This document shows positions 8,827 to 17,373 of a DNA stretch of 64,000 nucleotides, piece by piece (position 1 is the stretch's first letter; the number at the start of each line of letters is the position of its first letter). The notes below the pieces were generated by a model that was not told where the DNA came from, did not search any database, and saw nothing but the letters and a program-made list of their open reading frames with translations. Made by a program: the position numbers and the translations under genes. Source of the stretch: Roseimicrobium sp. ORNL1 (GTDB taxonomy: Bacteria; Verrucomicrobiota; Verrucomicrobiia; Verrucomicrobiales; Verrucomicrobiaceae); NCBI RefSeq assembly GCF_011044495.1, contig NZ_CP049143.1:930001-994000 (forward strand), in the 5' to 3' direction.

Positions 8827-8989
8827 ATGGCCGCAAAAGAACGCAGAGAATGCAAAAAAGAGGCGGCCTGCGGGGCGTGGTCAGTGGGGGGAAACTTTGG
8901 AGTTCCTCTCCGCAGGTGACACTCGCGACTTCGCACGACAGACCTCCGAAGCAAACTTTTGTGTTCTTTGCGTTCTTTTGCGGCCATCC
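8827..8989. repeat. Imperfect inverted repeat around a 100-bp spacer
   Basis: The left arm (8827-8857) starts ATGGCCGCAAAAGAACGCA; the right arm (8956-8989) is its near-perfect reverse complement, differing at a few bases in the inner part. Together they could form a stem of about 30 bp enclosing about 98 bases. The arms lie in a 395-bp stretch between typA and the TonB-receptor remnant (8717-9111) that shows no gene on either strand. Confidence 0.7.
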
Positions 8990-9111
8990 AAAGAGAACGA
9001 AGCAGCCGGCCGACGTCGATTTGCGCCCCGACCTCAGTAGGTGGCGCTTTTTCCATTGTCAGTTGCAAGGTTCCTGCTAATAATTCGTACATGCGCATTA
9101 AAGCATATTAG

Positions 9112-9369
9112 GAAACGTCGACCACAAACCTATGTGATGGCCATCTGCGAAATACCAAGTTCGACGACTTCAACCGCGAAGAATTCCAGCAGGACAGCTT
9201 TTGCCTGCTCAATGCCGCAGTGGGCTGGCGCGCCAAAAACTGGAGCGTCGCCTTCTATGCCACGAATCTGACCGAGGAGGAGTACTACACCAACATGAAC
9301 ACCGACGTGCGCACGGGAGCTCCGGGAGCCCCGCGTGAGTTCGGCGTCCGGGTTGGTGTGAAGTTCTAG
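9112..9369 (+). pseudogene. 3' remnant of a TonB-dependent outer-membrane receptor gene
   Basis: The frame ending at TAG 9367-9369 encodes about 80 residues with the unmistakable last strands of a TonB-dependent receptor barrel: LLNAAVGWRAKNWSVAFYAT, then NLTEEEYYTN, GAPGAPREFGVRVGV and a final Lys-Phe (terminal aromatic residue). An in-frame stop at 9109 and non-coding-looking sequence upstream show that the plug and most of the barrel (normally 700 or more residues) are gone. There is no plausible start codon. A terminator-like hairpin follows at 9424. It is probably a deletion relic of a nutrient-uptake locus whose transporter and esterase remain downstream. Confidence 0.8.
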
Positions 9370-9423
9370 CTCTGATGCGCTAGCGCACCCGGCCAAACAA
9401 TCCGTCTTGGTGGGCGGAACCTG

Positions 9424-9478
9424 TGCCCCACGTTGTCCCCATCTCGCAGGGTGGGAGGGCAGCGTGGGGCAGTCTTTT
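9424..9478 (+). terminator. Intrinsic terminator after the receptor remnant
   Basis: TGCCCCACG (9424-9432) pairs perfectly with CGTGGGGCA (9463-9471) and is followed by GTCTTTTTT. The 30-base loop can fold further (CCCATC / GGTGGG). Its orientation fits the end of the receptor gene. Confidence 0.7.
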
Positions 9479-9669
9479 TTGGAAGGAACAGGGTGTCTGG
9501 GCAACGGGCGGGAGAGGTCGGCGCAACTTGGGATCACCCCGCATCTCTGGCACCGGCAACACGGGAGAATTAGCCATGCCTAAGAAATCTTCGGACCCTG
9601 AAGAAATGCGCGACCACGGGGCAACTTCTGCCTTGTCAGCCCGTAAGGCTCTTGCCACACTCCGCGCCC
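9479..9669 (+). other. Leader region of the MFS gene with a possible upstream ORF
   Basis: No recognisable gene or riboswitch consensus. A short frame opens at ATG 9577 with GGGAG nine bases upstream (MPKKSSDPEEMRDHGATSAL at its start). It runs out of frame into the transporter gene, ending near 9815. Its composition is not convincing as a protein, but its Shine-Dalgarno is better than that of the transporter, so translational coupling is possible. Confidence 0.3.
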
Positions 9670-11073
9670 ATGAGCCAGAATCCGTCCACTCCCAACCTCA
9701 CCCTTCCCTGGTGGAAGCATCTAAACGGCTACCATTGGTTTGTCTTCTTCGTTGCTTCTGCGGCCTGGTGCTTGGACTGCCTCGACCAGCAGCTTTTCAT
9801 TCTGGCGCGCGATAATGCGCTCAAAGCGCTCGATCCGACGGGCGACCAGGCGAAGCTGAGCGGCATGGCCATGGCGGTTTTCGTGGCAGGGTGGGCTACG
9901 GGTGGATTGATTTTTGGCGCGGTCGGTGACCGCATTGGTCGTGCAAAGACCCTGGCGATAACGGTGCTCATTTACTCCGTCTTCACCGGTCTGTCTTCGC
10001 TGGCAGCAGATTCAACCCACTTCATGATCTACCGTGCGCTCACGGGTCTTGGAGTGGGGGGCGTGTTCGGCCTTGCGGTGGCCTTGGTGGCAGACTCGCT
10101 TCCGGACGCGGCCCGTGCGAAGGCGCTGGGCACGCTCCAGGCACTCTCTGCGGTAGGCAATGTGACTGCGGGTCTCTTTGCCATGGCAGTATCAGGCATG
10201 GATCCCAATGTATCTTGGAAATATCTCTTTTGGATTGGAGCTGCACCGGCCTTCCTTTGCATCTTCATCATGATTCGTCTGAAGGAGCCCGAAAAATGGG
10301 TTGCCGCGAAGGCGCTGAGTCAAACTGACAAATCGAAGTCCATGGGCTCGTACGCGAGCCTCTTCGGCGATGCCCGGTGGCGCAAGCCGGCGCTGTTTGG
10401 CATGCTGCTGTGCGTATCTGCGGTGATTGGTCTCTGGGGCATTGGCTTCTTCAGCAATAAGCTCACGGCTCCGGCCATCGCGCAGGCTCTCGCGGCGCAA
10501 AATCTTTCACCAGCGGAAATCCAGGCCGGCAAACAGTGGTGGGCCGCTGCCAATCTCATTGTGCAGAACATCGGTGCGTTCTTCGGAATGATCATGTTTA
10601 CCAAGGCGGCATCCCGATTCGGTCGCAAGCCCGTCTTTGTCGTGGCCTTCCTGGCAGCCATGGCCTCAACGGTCATGTTCTACCAGTTCTTCAAGACCAC
10701 CACGGACATCTGGATGAGTTTCGTGATGGGCTTCTGCCAGCTCTCGATCTTTGCTGGTTTCGCGATCTACCTGCCCGAACTGTTCCCCACGCGTTTGCGC
10801 AGTACAGGAACCAGTTTTTGCTACAATGTGGGCCGATTTATCGCTGCCAGTGGTCCCATTACCCTCGGCGTCCTTGCTTCCAACCTCGCGAAGACTGCGA
10901 AGGCCGCTCTGCCTGCAATTCCTGAGGAGGGGGCGCGCAAAGCAGCAGAAGCAGCTGCAGAACTGGCAGCCTTCCGCAATGCCGGTACGTGGATGAGTCT
11001 GATTTTCCTTCTCGGCCTCGTTGCCTTGATGTTCCTGCCGGAAACGAAGGACCGTCCATTGCCAGAAGATTGA
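9670..11073 (+). CDS. Major facilitator superfamily transporter
   Basis: A 467-residue protein with about 12 hydrophobic segments. The MFS signature between helices 2 and 3 is GAVGDRIGRAKTLAITVL, and the second-half equivalent is FTKAASRFGRKPVFVVAF. An acidic residue in helix 1 (WCLDCLDQQLF) and the overall pattern fit the sugar/organic-acid (AAHS/SHS-like) porters. The ATG at 9670 is used; a TTG at 9652 with AAGG upstream would add six residues. It is flanked by a TonB-receptor relic upstream and a SASA esterase downstream, suggesting uptake of a carbohydrate-derived monomer (inference). Inner membrane. Confidence 0.92.
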   Translation: MSQNPSTPNLTLPWWKHLNGYHWFVFFVASAAWCLDCLDQQLFILARDNALKALDPTGDQAKLSGMAMAVFVAGWATGGLIFGAVGDRIGRAKTLAITVLIYSVFTGLSSLAADSTHFMIYRALTGLGVGGVFGLAVALVADSLPDAARAKALGTLQALSAVGNVTAGLFAMAVSGMDPNVSWKYLFWIGAAPAFLCIFIMIRLKEPEKWVAAKALSQTDKSKSMGSYASLFGDARWRKPALFGMLLCVSAVIGLWGIGFFSNKLTAPAIAQALAAQNLSPAEIQAGKQWWAAANLIVQNIGAFFGMIMFTKAASRFGRKPVFVVAFLAAMASTVMFYQFFKTTTDIWMSFVMGFCQLSIFAGFAIYLPELFPTRLRSTGTSFCYNVGRFIAASGPITLGVLASNLAKTAKAALPAIPEEGARKAAEAAAELAAFRNAGTWMSLIFLLGLVALMFLPETKDRPLPED

Positions 11074-11104
11074 TCCACTGCCGGATTGAGAGGTTTGAAA
11101 AGAG

Positions 11105-11140
11105 AGAGGGCGGAGTCGCGAGACTCCGCCCTCTTTTTGT
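11105..11140 (+). terminator. Intrinsic terminator of the MFS gene
   Basis: A perfect 13-bp stem (AGAGGGCGGAGTC / GACTCCGCCCTCT) with a GCGA tetraloop is followed by TTTTGTTT. It lies about 30 bp after the transporter stop. A near-copy lies after the next gene at 12477. Confidence 0.92.
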
Positions 11141-11179
11141 TTAAGGAGCGATGTAAGATGTGGTTCTCTTGGGTCTTTG

Positions 11180-12433
11180 ATGCAGGCGCTGATGAATCAG
11201 CATCCACTCATGAAATCGCTCTTCTCAAGCGCTGCGATACAGTTGGGCTTCGTCCTGGCCTCACTGGCGATGTTGGTTTCCCCAGCTACTGCGGTTCCCG
11301 TGAAGAAGCCACTCAAGATCTACATCCTCGCGGGGCAGTCCAATATGGAAGGTCACGCCAAGGTCGAGACCTTTGACTACATCGGCGACGACCCCGCGAC
11401 GGCCCCCTTGCTCAAGCAGATGCGTGGAGCGGATGGCAAACCGACTGTGTGTGAAAATGTCTGGATCTCCTACTTCACCGGCACGGGGGAGGCAAATGGC
11501 GAGGGATTCGGCAAGCTCACTGCAGGCTACGGCTCACGGCAGAAGCCGGACCAAGATGGAGGCAAGATTGGGCCAGAGTTCACCTTCGGCCTCACGCTCG
11601 ACGTGGCGCTCGATGAGCCCATTCTCCTCATCAAGACTGCCTGGGGAGGGAAGTCGCTCTACTACGACTTTCGGCCACCGAGTGCGGGCGTTTACCAGCG
11701 CACGGCGAGGGACCTTGAAAAGGGGGAGAATCCCGAGGCGCAGAGCGGGCACTACTACCGGCTTATGGTGGCTCATGTGCGAAAGGTGCTCGCTGACATC
11801 AAACGCGTCTGCCCTGCGTACGACGAGACACAGGGGTTTGAACTGGCTGGCTTTGTCTGGTTGCAGGGTTGGAATGACATGGTGAATCGCGACGTCTACC
11901 CGCTTCCGAAGAAGGACGACAAGACACCTCGCTACGCCGACTACAGCCGCTGGCTGGCGGATTTTATTCGTGACGTGCGCAAGGATCTCCAGGCTCCACG
12001 CCTGCCCTTTGTCATCGGGGTCATGGGCGTGGGCGGCACGGCACCGAACGAGCATGTCGCCGCTTTTCGCGAAGCGATGGCAGCTCCCGCTGCACTGCCG
12101 GAGTTTCAGGGAAACGTGTTTGCCGTACCGACGGCTCCGTTCTGGTCGATGGAACTTGGCGCCATTGCGGACAAGAAGGACCAGGTCCGCCAGATGCGAT
12201 ACTACCTGGACTCAAAGCACAAAGACCACGCCAACGCTGAAGGCAACATGACCGAAGAGCAGAAGCGCGAGTACGTGAAGGAGTATGAAGCCAGGCTGAT
12301 CTCACCGGCTGAAGTGGCACTCTGGAATCGGGGTGCTTCGAATGCCGGGTACCACTACCTCGGATGTGCCAAGACGTTCGCGCTGATGGGCAGGGCTTTT
12401 GCCGAGACATTACTGAAACCAGCCAAGCCGTGA
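11180..12433 (+). CDS. Exported sialate O-acetylesterase-type (SASA) carbohydrate esterase
   Basis: The protein starts with a Sec signal peptide (hydrophobic LGFVLASLAMLVSPATA). The SGNH-like block I follows: IYILAGQSNMEG (nucleophile Ser in GQSNMEG). IKTAWGGKSLYYDF and the FVWLQGWNDMVNRDVY block fit the SASA/CE6 family of acetyl-esterases that remove O-acetyl groups from sialic acids or xylan. ATGs at 11180, 11195 and 11210 are possible starts; the last begins directly at the signal peptide. About 417 residues from 11180. Terminators flank it on both sides, so it is probably a monocistronic gene. Confidence 0.87.
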   Translation: MQALMNQHPLMKSLFSSAAIQLGFVLASLAMLVSPATAVPVKKPLKIYILAGQSNMEGHAKVETFDYIGDDPATAPLLKQMRGADGKPTVCENVWISYFTGTGEANGEGFGKLTAGYGSRQKPDQDGGKIGPEFTFGLTLDVALDEPILLIKTAWGGKSLYYDFRPPSAGVYQRTARDLEKGENPEAQSGHYYRLMVAHVRKVLADIKRVCPAYDETQGFELAGFVWLQGWNDMVNRDVYPLPKKDDKTPRYADYSRWLADFIRDVRKDLQAPRLPFVIGVMGVGGTAPNEHVAAFREAMAAPAALPEFQGNVFAVPTAPFWSMELGAIADKKDQVRQMRYYLDSKHKDHANAEGNMTEEQKREYVKEYEARLISPAEVALWNRGASNAGYHYLGCAKTFALMGRAFAETLLKPAKP

Positions 12434-12476
12434 CATGGCGGCCTTCCGTGACTTGTGCCAGAAGTCAAAAAATGAA

Positions 12477-12505
12477 GAGGGCGGAGTCGTGAGACCCCGC
12501 CCTTC
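12477..12505 (+). terminator. Terminator after the esterase, near-copy of the one at 11105
   Basis: GAGGGCGGAGTC, a GTGA loop and GACCCCGCCCTT form a stem differing from the upstream terminator at only a few bases. The T tract is weak (CTTCTTG). It lies between convergent esterase and aspartate kinase genes and may serve both. Confidence 0.7.
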
Positions 12506-12543
12506 TTGATGGATGATAATACGATGGCTGCGGTGTCGCTGGC

Positions 12544-13773
12544 CTACTCCTTGTCCAGCCCAAACGCCGTGTGCACGACCTTGGCGGCTTGCTCGATCTC
12601 GGTTTCGTTCACCGTGACGGCGGTCTTGATCTCGCTGGTGGAGATCATCTGGATGTTGATACCAGCTTCGGAGAGTGCGCCGAACATGCGGGCGGCCACA
12701 CCACTGTGGCTGCGCATGCCGATGCCCACGATGCTGAGTTTGGCGATGCCGGACTGGCTGCGGAAGCTGGCGTGCGGTCCGAGCTCGGCGAGCACCTTGC
12801 GGAGTTCGGCCTCGGCCTTCGGAAGGTCGGCGGCGCTGCAGGTGAAGCTGATGTCCGTCTCGGCTTCCCAGCTCACGTTCTGCACGATCATGTCCACCAC
12901 GATGTTCGCCTTATTGATGGCGCCGAAGATGCGTGAAGCGATGCCGGGACGGTCGGGCACGTCATCAATGGTGATCTTCGCCTGGTTGCGCTCGATGCTC
13001 ACGCCGCGCACGACGACGGACTCCATGCCGGGTTCTTCTTCTTTCACCAGGGTGCCGGGGTTGTTGTTCATACTGTTGCGGACTTCAAAGCGGACTCCAA
13101 ACTTTTTCGCGAACTCGACCGAGCGGCTCTGCATGACCTTGCTGCCGCTGCTCGCCATCTCCAGCATCTCGTCATAGCTGATGGTGTCGATCTTCTGGGC
13201 CACGGGAACCACACGAGGGTCGCAGGTGTAGACACCATCCACATCCGTGAAGATCTGGCAGAGGTCCGCCTTGATGGCGGCTGCCATGGCGATAGCGGTA
13301 AGGTCCGAACCACCACGGCCCAGCGTGGTGATGAGGCCATCGCGCGTCTGGCCCTGGAAGCCGGCGAGGATCACGATGTGACCTTCATCCAGCATTTCAT
13401 GGACTTCGGTCGGAGTAATGTCGGCGATGCGGGCCTTCGTATGCACGCCATCCGTCTGGATGCCCGCCTGCGCTCCGGTGAGGGAAACAGCCTTGCCACC
13501 GAGGGCATTGATGGCCATGGCCGTGAGGGCAATCGTCTGCTGCTCGCCCGTGGCCAGCAGTACGTCGATTTCGCGCTCAGTCGGAGGATGGGCAGGGGAA
13601 GAGACCTCGTGGGCGAGCCGCAGGAGATTATCCGTCACGCCAGACATGGCGGAGACGACCGCAACGACTTGGTTGCCTGCCTGCTGTGTCTCGAGGACAC
13701 GGCGTGCGACGTTCTTGATGCGTTCAGGCGTGCCGACTGAAGTGCCGCCGTATTTCTGGACAATGAGTGCCAT
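12544..13773 (-). CDS. lysC: Aspartate kinase
   Basis: A 409-residue monofunctional aspartokinase: N-terminal VQKYGGTSVG at residues 5-14, catalytic-domain blocks GFQGQTRDGLITTLGRGGSD and TDVDGVYTCDPRVVP, and two C-terminal ACT repeats (VSIERNQAKITIDDVPDRPG and LSIVGIGMRSHSGVAARMF). It phosphorylates aspartate, the first step to lysine, threonine and methionine; the ACT domains imply feedback inhibition. The ATG at 13773 immediately precedes ALIVQKYGGTS; the extra upstream residues are ignored. No Shine-Dalgarno is evident. Single gene between convergent and divergent neighbours. Confidence 0.96.
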   Translation of the reverse strand: MALIVQKYGGTSVGTPERIKNVARRVLETQQAGNQVVAVVSAMSGVTDNLLRLAHEVSSPAHPPTEREIDVLLATGEQQTIALTAMAINALGGKAVSLTGAQAGIQTDGVHTKARIADITPTEVHEMLDEGHIVILAGFQGQTRDGLITTLGRGGSDLTAIAMAAAIKADLCQIFTDVDGVYTCDPRVVPVAQKIDTISYDEMLEMASSGSKVMQSRSVEFAKKFGVRFEVRNSMNNNPGTLVKEEEPGMESVVVRGVSIERNQAKITIDDVPDRPGIASRIFGAINKANIVVDMIVQNVSWEAETDISFTCSAADLPKAEAELRKVLAELGPHASFRSQSGIAKLSIVGIGMRSHSGVAARMFGALSEAGINIQMISTSEIKTAVTVNETEIEQAAKVVHTAFGLDKE

Positions 13774-14006
13774 GCGCGAGGAGGAAGCGAAAGGGGCGCG
13801 AAGGATGGCACGAATTGGCAACTGCGCAAGCCCGACGAAGTGAACGGTGCAGTCTCTTCGTCTGGAGCGTCATCCCCGACCGACTTGGCGGCTCGTGGAT
13901 CGGGGAGCACCTACGTGCACGAGGGTATCACACCAAAAAATAAAGAGCAATTTAGCCTCAAGATTTCCAGATTATCGGATAAATTTTATAATAATAGGAG
14001 CCGGTA

Positions 14007-14597
14007 ATGCTCCGGAGCATGAATATCAGCCAAAGTTTCAAAAAAACGATCTGCCTTGCATGGGGCATCGGGCTGATTTTCATGGCCATAGGCGGCGAAA
14101 TCTCTGCGCAGGGCCAGCAGTTCATGAGCACCTCCGCGGCATCGCGAGTTTACCGGCCGACCTCCATGGCTTACGGGTATCCGCAGTACCTGCATTACAA
14201 CGGGAAGTACGCCGCAGCCCCCGCCGGGGTACCGCCTGCGATCTATCGCGCGGTGACTGCCGCGAATGAGCTGCAGGGCAAACCCTACAAGTGGGGCGGC
14301 GGTCATCGGCAGCTCCATGACCGGGGCTATGACTGCTCCGGTTCTGTTTCTTATATCCTTTTCAAGGCGGGCCTGATTCGCGGCCCCATGACCTCCAGCG
14401 AGTTTCGCAGGATTGGCAGGCCCGGTCCGGGGCGTTGGCTGAACCTGTATGTCAGCGGGGATCACGTGTTCGTGTCCATCTGCGGACTTCGGTTTGATAC
14501 CAGTGACTATGGATCCAACCGTGGCGATGGCCCCAAATGGCGTCCCACCGCGAGGAAGTTTCCGGGATTCGAGGTTCGCCACCTGCCGGGTCTCTGA
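14007..14597 (+). CDS. Secreted NlpC/P60-like peptidoglycan peptidase
   Basis: A 196-residue protein with a signal peptide (LAWGIGLIFMAIGGEISAQ). The NlpC/P60 core has the catalytic Cys in GYDCSGSVSYIL (Cys110) preceded by GKPYKWGGGH, and a candidate catalytic His in SGDHVFVSICG (His153). Such enzymes cleave cell-wall peptide stems, here presumably in the periplasm. The start is well supported: TAGGAG lies 6-7 bases before ATG 14007. The region between the two key residues is short for the family. Ends just before a strong terminator. Confidence 0.85.
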   Translation: MLRSMNISQSFKKTICLAWGIGLIFMAIGGEISAQGQQFMSTSAASRVYRPTSMAYGYPQYLHYNGKYAAAPAGVPPAIYRAVTAANELQGKPYKWGGGHRQLHDRGYDCSGSVSYILFKAGLIRGPMTSSEFRRIGRPGPGRWLNLYVSGDHVFVSICGLRFDTSDYGSNRGDGPKWRPTARKFPGFEVRHLPGL

Positions 14598-14651
14598 CCC
14601 AGTCGGCGGTTCCATGCAGTTTTGTGCCAAATGTGCTGAGTTGTAGTTGCT

Positions 14652-14695
14652 AAAAAAAGCGGGCCTGACACCGGTAGTGTCAGGCCCGTCTTTTT
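14652..14695. terminator. Bidirectional intrinsic terminator
   Basis: A run of seven A, then GGGCCTGACAC / GTGTCAGGCCC (11-bp perfect stem, CGGTA loop), then GTCTTTTT. It separates the convergent NlpC/P60 and PSCyt1 genes and has a T tract in both directions. Confidence 0.93.
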
Positions 14696-14728
14696 GCTGC
14701 TGATGGAGCAGGGAAGAGGAAATCAGAA

Positions 14729-15316
14729 TCAGGGTGCCTTCGCCGCGGTCTGGCTTTCCGGGGAGAGCTTCGAAAGTGGCACGTTGAAGATCACGCCATC
14801 GGCGCGCTGGAGCACTACATTGTCACCTTCGAGTCGGAGTTTCTTGGCCTGGATGGTGCGGCCATCCGCGCTAGTCCAGGTGGCCATGGGGGCATCGGCT
14901 GCGGCTGGCGCAGGGGCGGCGGGAGCAGCAGGTGTCGTGGTGGCTGCGGCGGGGGCGGCGCCGCCCTTGGTGAAGCTCGCGCCTGCGGCGATCCAGCTCT
15001 TGATGACGTCGATGTCCTTGTCCGGCATCATCTTCTCGGGGGGCATGTGGTCGGTGTCATCGGCCGGTGATGTCAGGCAAGTGAAGAAGCTGCTTTTGTC
15101 CGCATCACCCGGTACAATAATCTTTCCCGCGCCGACCTTTTCGCCAAGACGCGTCAGGTTGTCGAGCACCAGCTTGCCCTTCTCCTTCTTCTCTGCCTCG
15201 GAGTGGCACTTGTAGCAGTGCTGTTTCAGTACGGGAACGACTTGGGAAGCGAAGTCAGCAGCAGGCGTGAAGCTGGCCGGAGCGAGGGCCAGGGCGGTGA
15301 GCAAAAGTTTGTTCAT
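14729..15316 (-). CDS. Planctomycete-type cytochrome c (PSCyt1) protein with SHD1-like C-terminus
   Basis: A 195-residue exported protein. A signal peptide at the N-terminus (NKLLLTALALAPASFTPAA) is followed by a c-type cytochrome domain with the CYKCH haem motif and LVLDNLTRLGEKVGAG, ending DHMPPEKMMPDKDIDVIKSW. An Ala/Pro linker then leads to a C-terminal SLA1-homology-like segment WTSADGRTIQAKKLRLEGD with VPLSKLSPES. The ATG at 15316 starts the signal peptide. It is a predicted periplasmic haem protein; the redox partner is unknown. Adjacent to no other cytochrome gene. Confidence 0.85.
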   Translation of the reverse strand: MNKLLLTALALAPASFTPAADFASQVVPVLKQHCYKCHSEAEKKEKGKLVLDNLTRLGEKVGAGKIIVPGDADKSSFFTCLTSPADDTDHMPPEKMMPDKDIDVIKSWIAAGASFTKGGAAPAAATTTPAAPAAPAPAAADAPMATWTSADGRTIQAKKLRLEGDNVVLQRADGVIFNVPLSKLSPESQTAAKAP

Positions 15317-15555
15317 GGAAACTGGTGAGATACGGTAAAATGGAACGCACGGCCCTAGACATGACTTAGTGGGAAATTGCAAGCGGGGGCGTGCCGGTTT
15401 TGTGAACTGGGTTGTTGCAGCCTCCCTGATGGTATTTGGTTGTCGTACCGCTCGCTTTTCTGCAAGACTTTGACCGTTGCCCAGCGTTTGTGATTTCTCA
15501 CATTCCGCGATTTTCCTGATTGCGGACTGAATCTGAGGTTCGTAGATCCCCTAGC

Positions 15556-17298
15556 ATGTCCACCGTCGCCGTTCGTTCTGCCCAGCTTCCGCCGTCCATT
15601 CCCCTGACGGTGCGGAGGTTTCGCCAGCCGAAAAAGACCCTGCCGCAGACCAAGATCGAGCGCGATAATGTGCTGGCCAAGGTGCGTGCCTATGTAGAAA
15701 CGCACACCCTCGTGCCGCCCATGCCGCTGGAGGAACTGCGCGTGCATGCGGAGACCCTCATCGCGGAGCACAACTTCAACCCGGTGTGGATTGATTACAT
15801 CGGCGTGCTGCTGGGGAACGAAGCCTGGCGCGAAACACTGGCCACCATCCCCTACGAGCGCCGCCTCCTGCTGATGCCAAAGTGCCTCCGCGTGGAGAGC
15901 AAGTGCCCGGCGCCCTTTGATGAATTCGGTCTGCTCTGCAAGCAGTGCGGTCTTTGCACCATCCAGGATTTCCAGAATGAGGCGGAGAAGCTCGGCTATG
16001 CCGTCCTCGTGGCAGAAGGCTCGGCCATCGTCATGAGCCTCATCCAGACGGGCAAGATCGAGGCGATCGTCGGCATTTCCTGCCTGCCGGTGCTCGAGCG
16101 CACCTTCCCGTATGTGGAGGCCGCCGCCATTCCCGCTGTGGCCGTGCCGCTCCTTCAGGATGACTGCATCGACACCACGGTGGATATCGACTGGGTGTGG
16201 GACTACATCCACCTCACCAGTGATGACAAGACCCGCCGCTTGAACCTCAATGCGCTGCATGAAGAAGTGCGCGGCTGGTTCACCCGTGAATCCCTCGACG
16301 CCCTTCTCGGCAAGCCTGCAGACAAGACCGAGGAAATCGCCCGCGACTGGCTCGCCCGCGCCGGCAACCGCTGGCGTCCCTTCCTCACCGTGGCGGCTCA
16401 TCAGGCCCTGCGCGACGACTCCGAAGGCCCGCTGAGCGATGCGCTCAAGAAGGCAGCCATCGCGGTAGAGTGCTTCCACAAGGCCTCGCTGGTGCATGAC
16501 GACATCGAGGACAACGACGCCCAACGCTACGGCGAGGCCACCCTCCACGCCGAGCACGGCATGCCCGTTGCGCTGAACGTGGGCGACCTCCTCATCGGTG
16601 AAGGCTACCGCCTGCTGGTGGACAACAACGTTTCCGGCTCCCTCCGCAGCGCCATGATCAAGGTGGCCGCCGAAGGCCAGCGCGAACTCTGCCGCGGCCA
16701 GGGCGCCGAACTCCTCTGGAACAACAATCCCGTGGCCCTCACCAGTGCCCAGGTGCTGGAAATCTTCCGCAGCAAGACCGCTCCTGCCTTTGAGGTAGCT
16801 TTGAAAATCGGCGCCGCGCTGGCAGGCAAGCTGGATGACACTGCCGACGCATTGCATGACTACAGCGAGGCCCTCGGCATCGCGTATCAGATTCACGACG
16901 ACCTCGATGACCTCGGCGACGACTCCGTGGCGGACAACATCGCCGCCATGCGCCCGAGCATCGTCCTTGCCCTCCTCCGCGAACGCGGCAAGGGCGAGAT
17001 CAAGGAGACGATGGAGAAGCTCTGGAACGGTGAACTCCCCACCATGCCGGACAAGGCCACCATCCGCGACTGGGCCCAGTCCAGCACCGCGCATGAAAAG
17101 GCCATGCTCCTGCTGGAGAGCTACAAGGAGCAGGCCATCCGCTCCCTCCAGGCCGTGGACAACGCCAACCTCAAGGGCCTGCTGCGCCGTGTGATCGGGA
17201 AGATCTTCAACGATCTCGAGATCAAAGGCTGGTGCCGCGAGTTCGAGGTGAAGAACGCCACCGCTCAAGCGAAGGAAGCGGGTGCGGTGGCTGCATGA
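15556..17298 (+). CDS. Fusion of a DUF116 domain and a trans-polyprenyl diphosphate synthase
   Basis: A 580-residue two-domain protein. Residues about 100-215 form a DUF116 domain: Cys110, Cys117, Cys128, Cys131 and Cys134 (MPKCLR, KCPAP, LCKQCGLCTI), then LGYAVLVAEGSAIV. These cysteines could hold an Fe-S cluster or zinc. Residues about 250-560 form a prenyl synthase: NRWRPFL, first Asp-rich motif LVHDDIEDND at 313-321 and second YQIHDDLDDLGDD near 445-456. Known homologues of the C-terminal part condense IPP with allylic diphosphates. The fusion suggests that prenyl synthesis is coupled to a redox or metal state. Start ATG 15556. A 650-aa minus-strand frame over it is a shadow. Confidence 0.9.
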   Translation: MSTVAVRSAQLPPSIPLTVRRFRQPKKTLPQTKIERDNVLAKVRAYVETHTLVPPMPLEELRVHAETLIAEHNFNPVWIDYIGVLLGNEAWRETLATIPYERRLLLMPKCLRVESKCPAPFDEFGLLCKQCGLCTIQDFQNEAEKLGYAVLVAEGSAIVMSLIQTGKIEAIVGISCLPVLERTFPYVEAAAIPAVAVPLLQDDCIDTTVDIDWVWDYIHLTSDDKTRRLNLNALHEEVRGWFTRESLDALLGKPADKTEEIARDWLARAGNRWRPFLTVAAHQALRDDSEGPLSDALKKAAIAVECFHKASLVHDDIEDNDAQRYGEATLHAEHGMPVALNVGDLLIGEGYRLLVDNNVSGSLRSAMIKVAAEGQRELCRGQGAELLWNNNPVALTSAQVLEIFRSKTAPAFEVALKIGAALAGKLDDTADALHDYSEALGIAYQIHDDLDDLGDDSVADNIAAMRPSIVLALLRERGKGEIKETMEKLWNGELPTMPDKATIRDWAQSSTAHEKAMLLLESYKEQAIRSLQAVDNANLKGLLRRVIGKIFNDLEIKGWCREFEVKNATAQAKEAGAVAA

Positions 17299-17373
17299 CC
17301 TCTCCAACGGGGCGCTGAGCTATTGGTGCATCTCTCGCTGGCGAGGCTGGGCGATGATCGTACTATCATCCCA

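Noticed and set aside
9486-9669. Possible riboswitch in the MFS leader
   Set aside because: Several short pairings are possible, but no riboswitch consensus I know matches.
13988-13993. TATAAT just before the NlpC/P60 gene
   Set aside because: Only 13 bases before the ATG and overlapping the Shine-Dalgarno region, so it cannot be the -10 of a leadered transcript.
15355-17307. 650-aa minus-strand open frame
   Set aside because: Antisense to the DUF116-prenyl synthase fusion, which has all family motifs; shadow composition.
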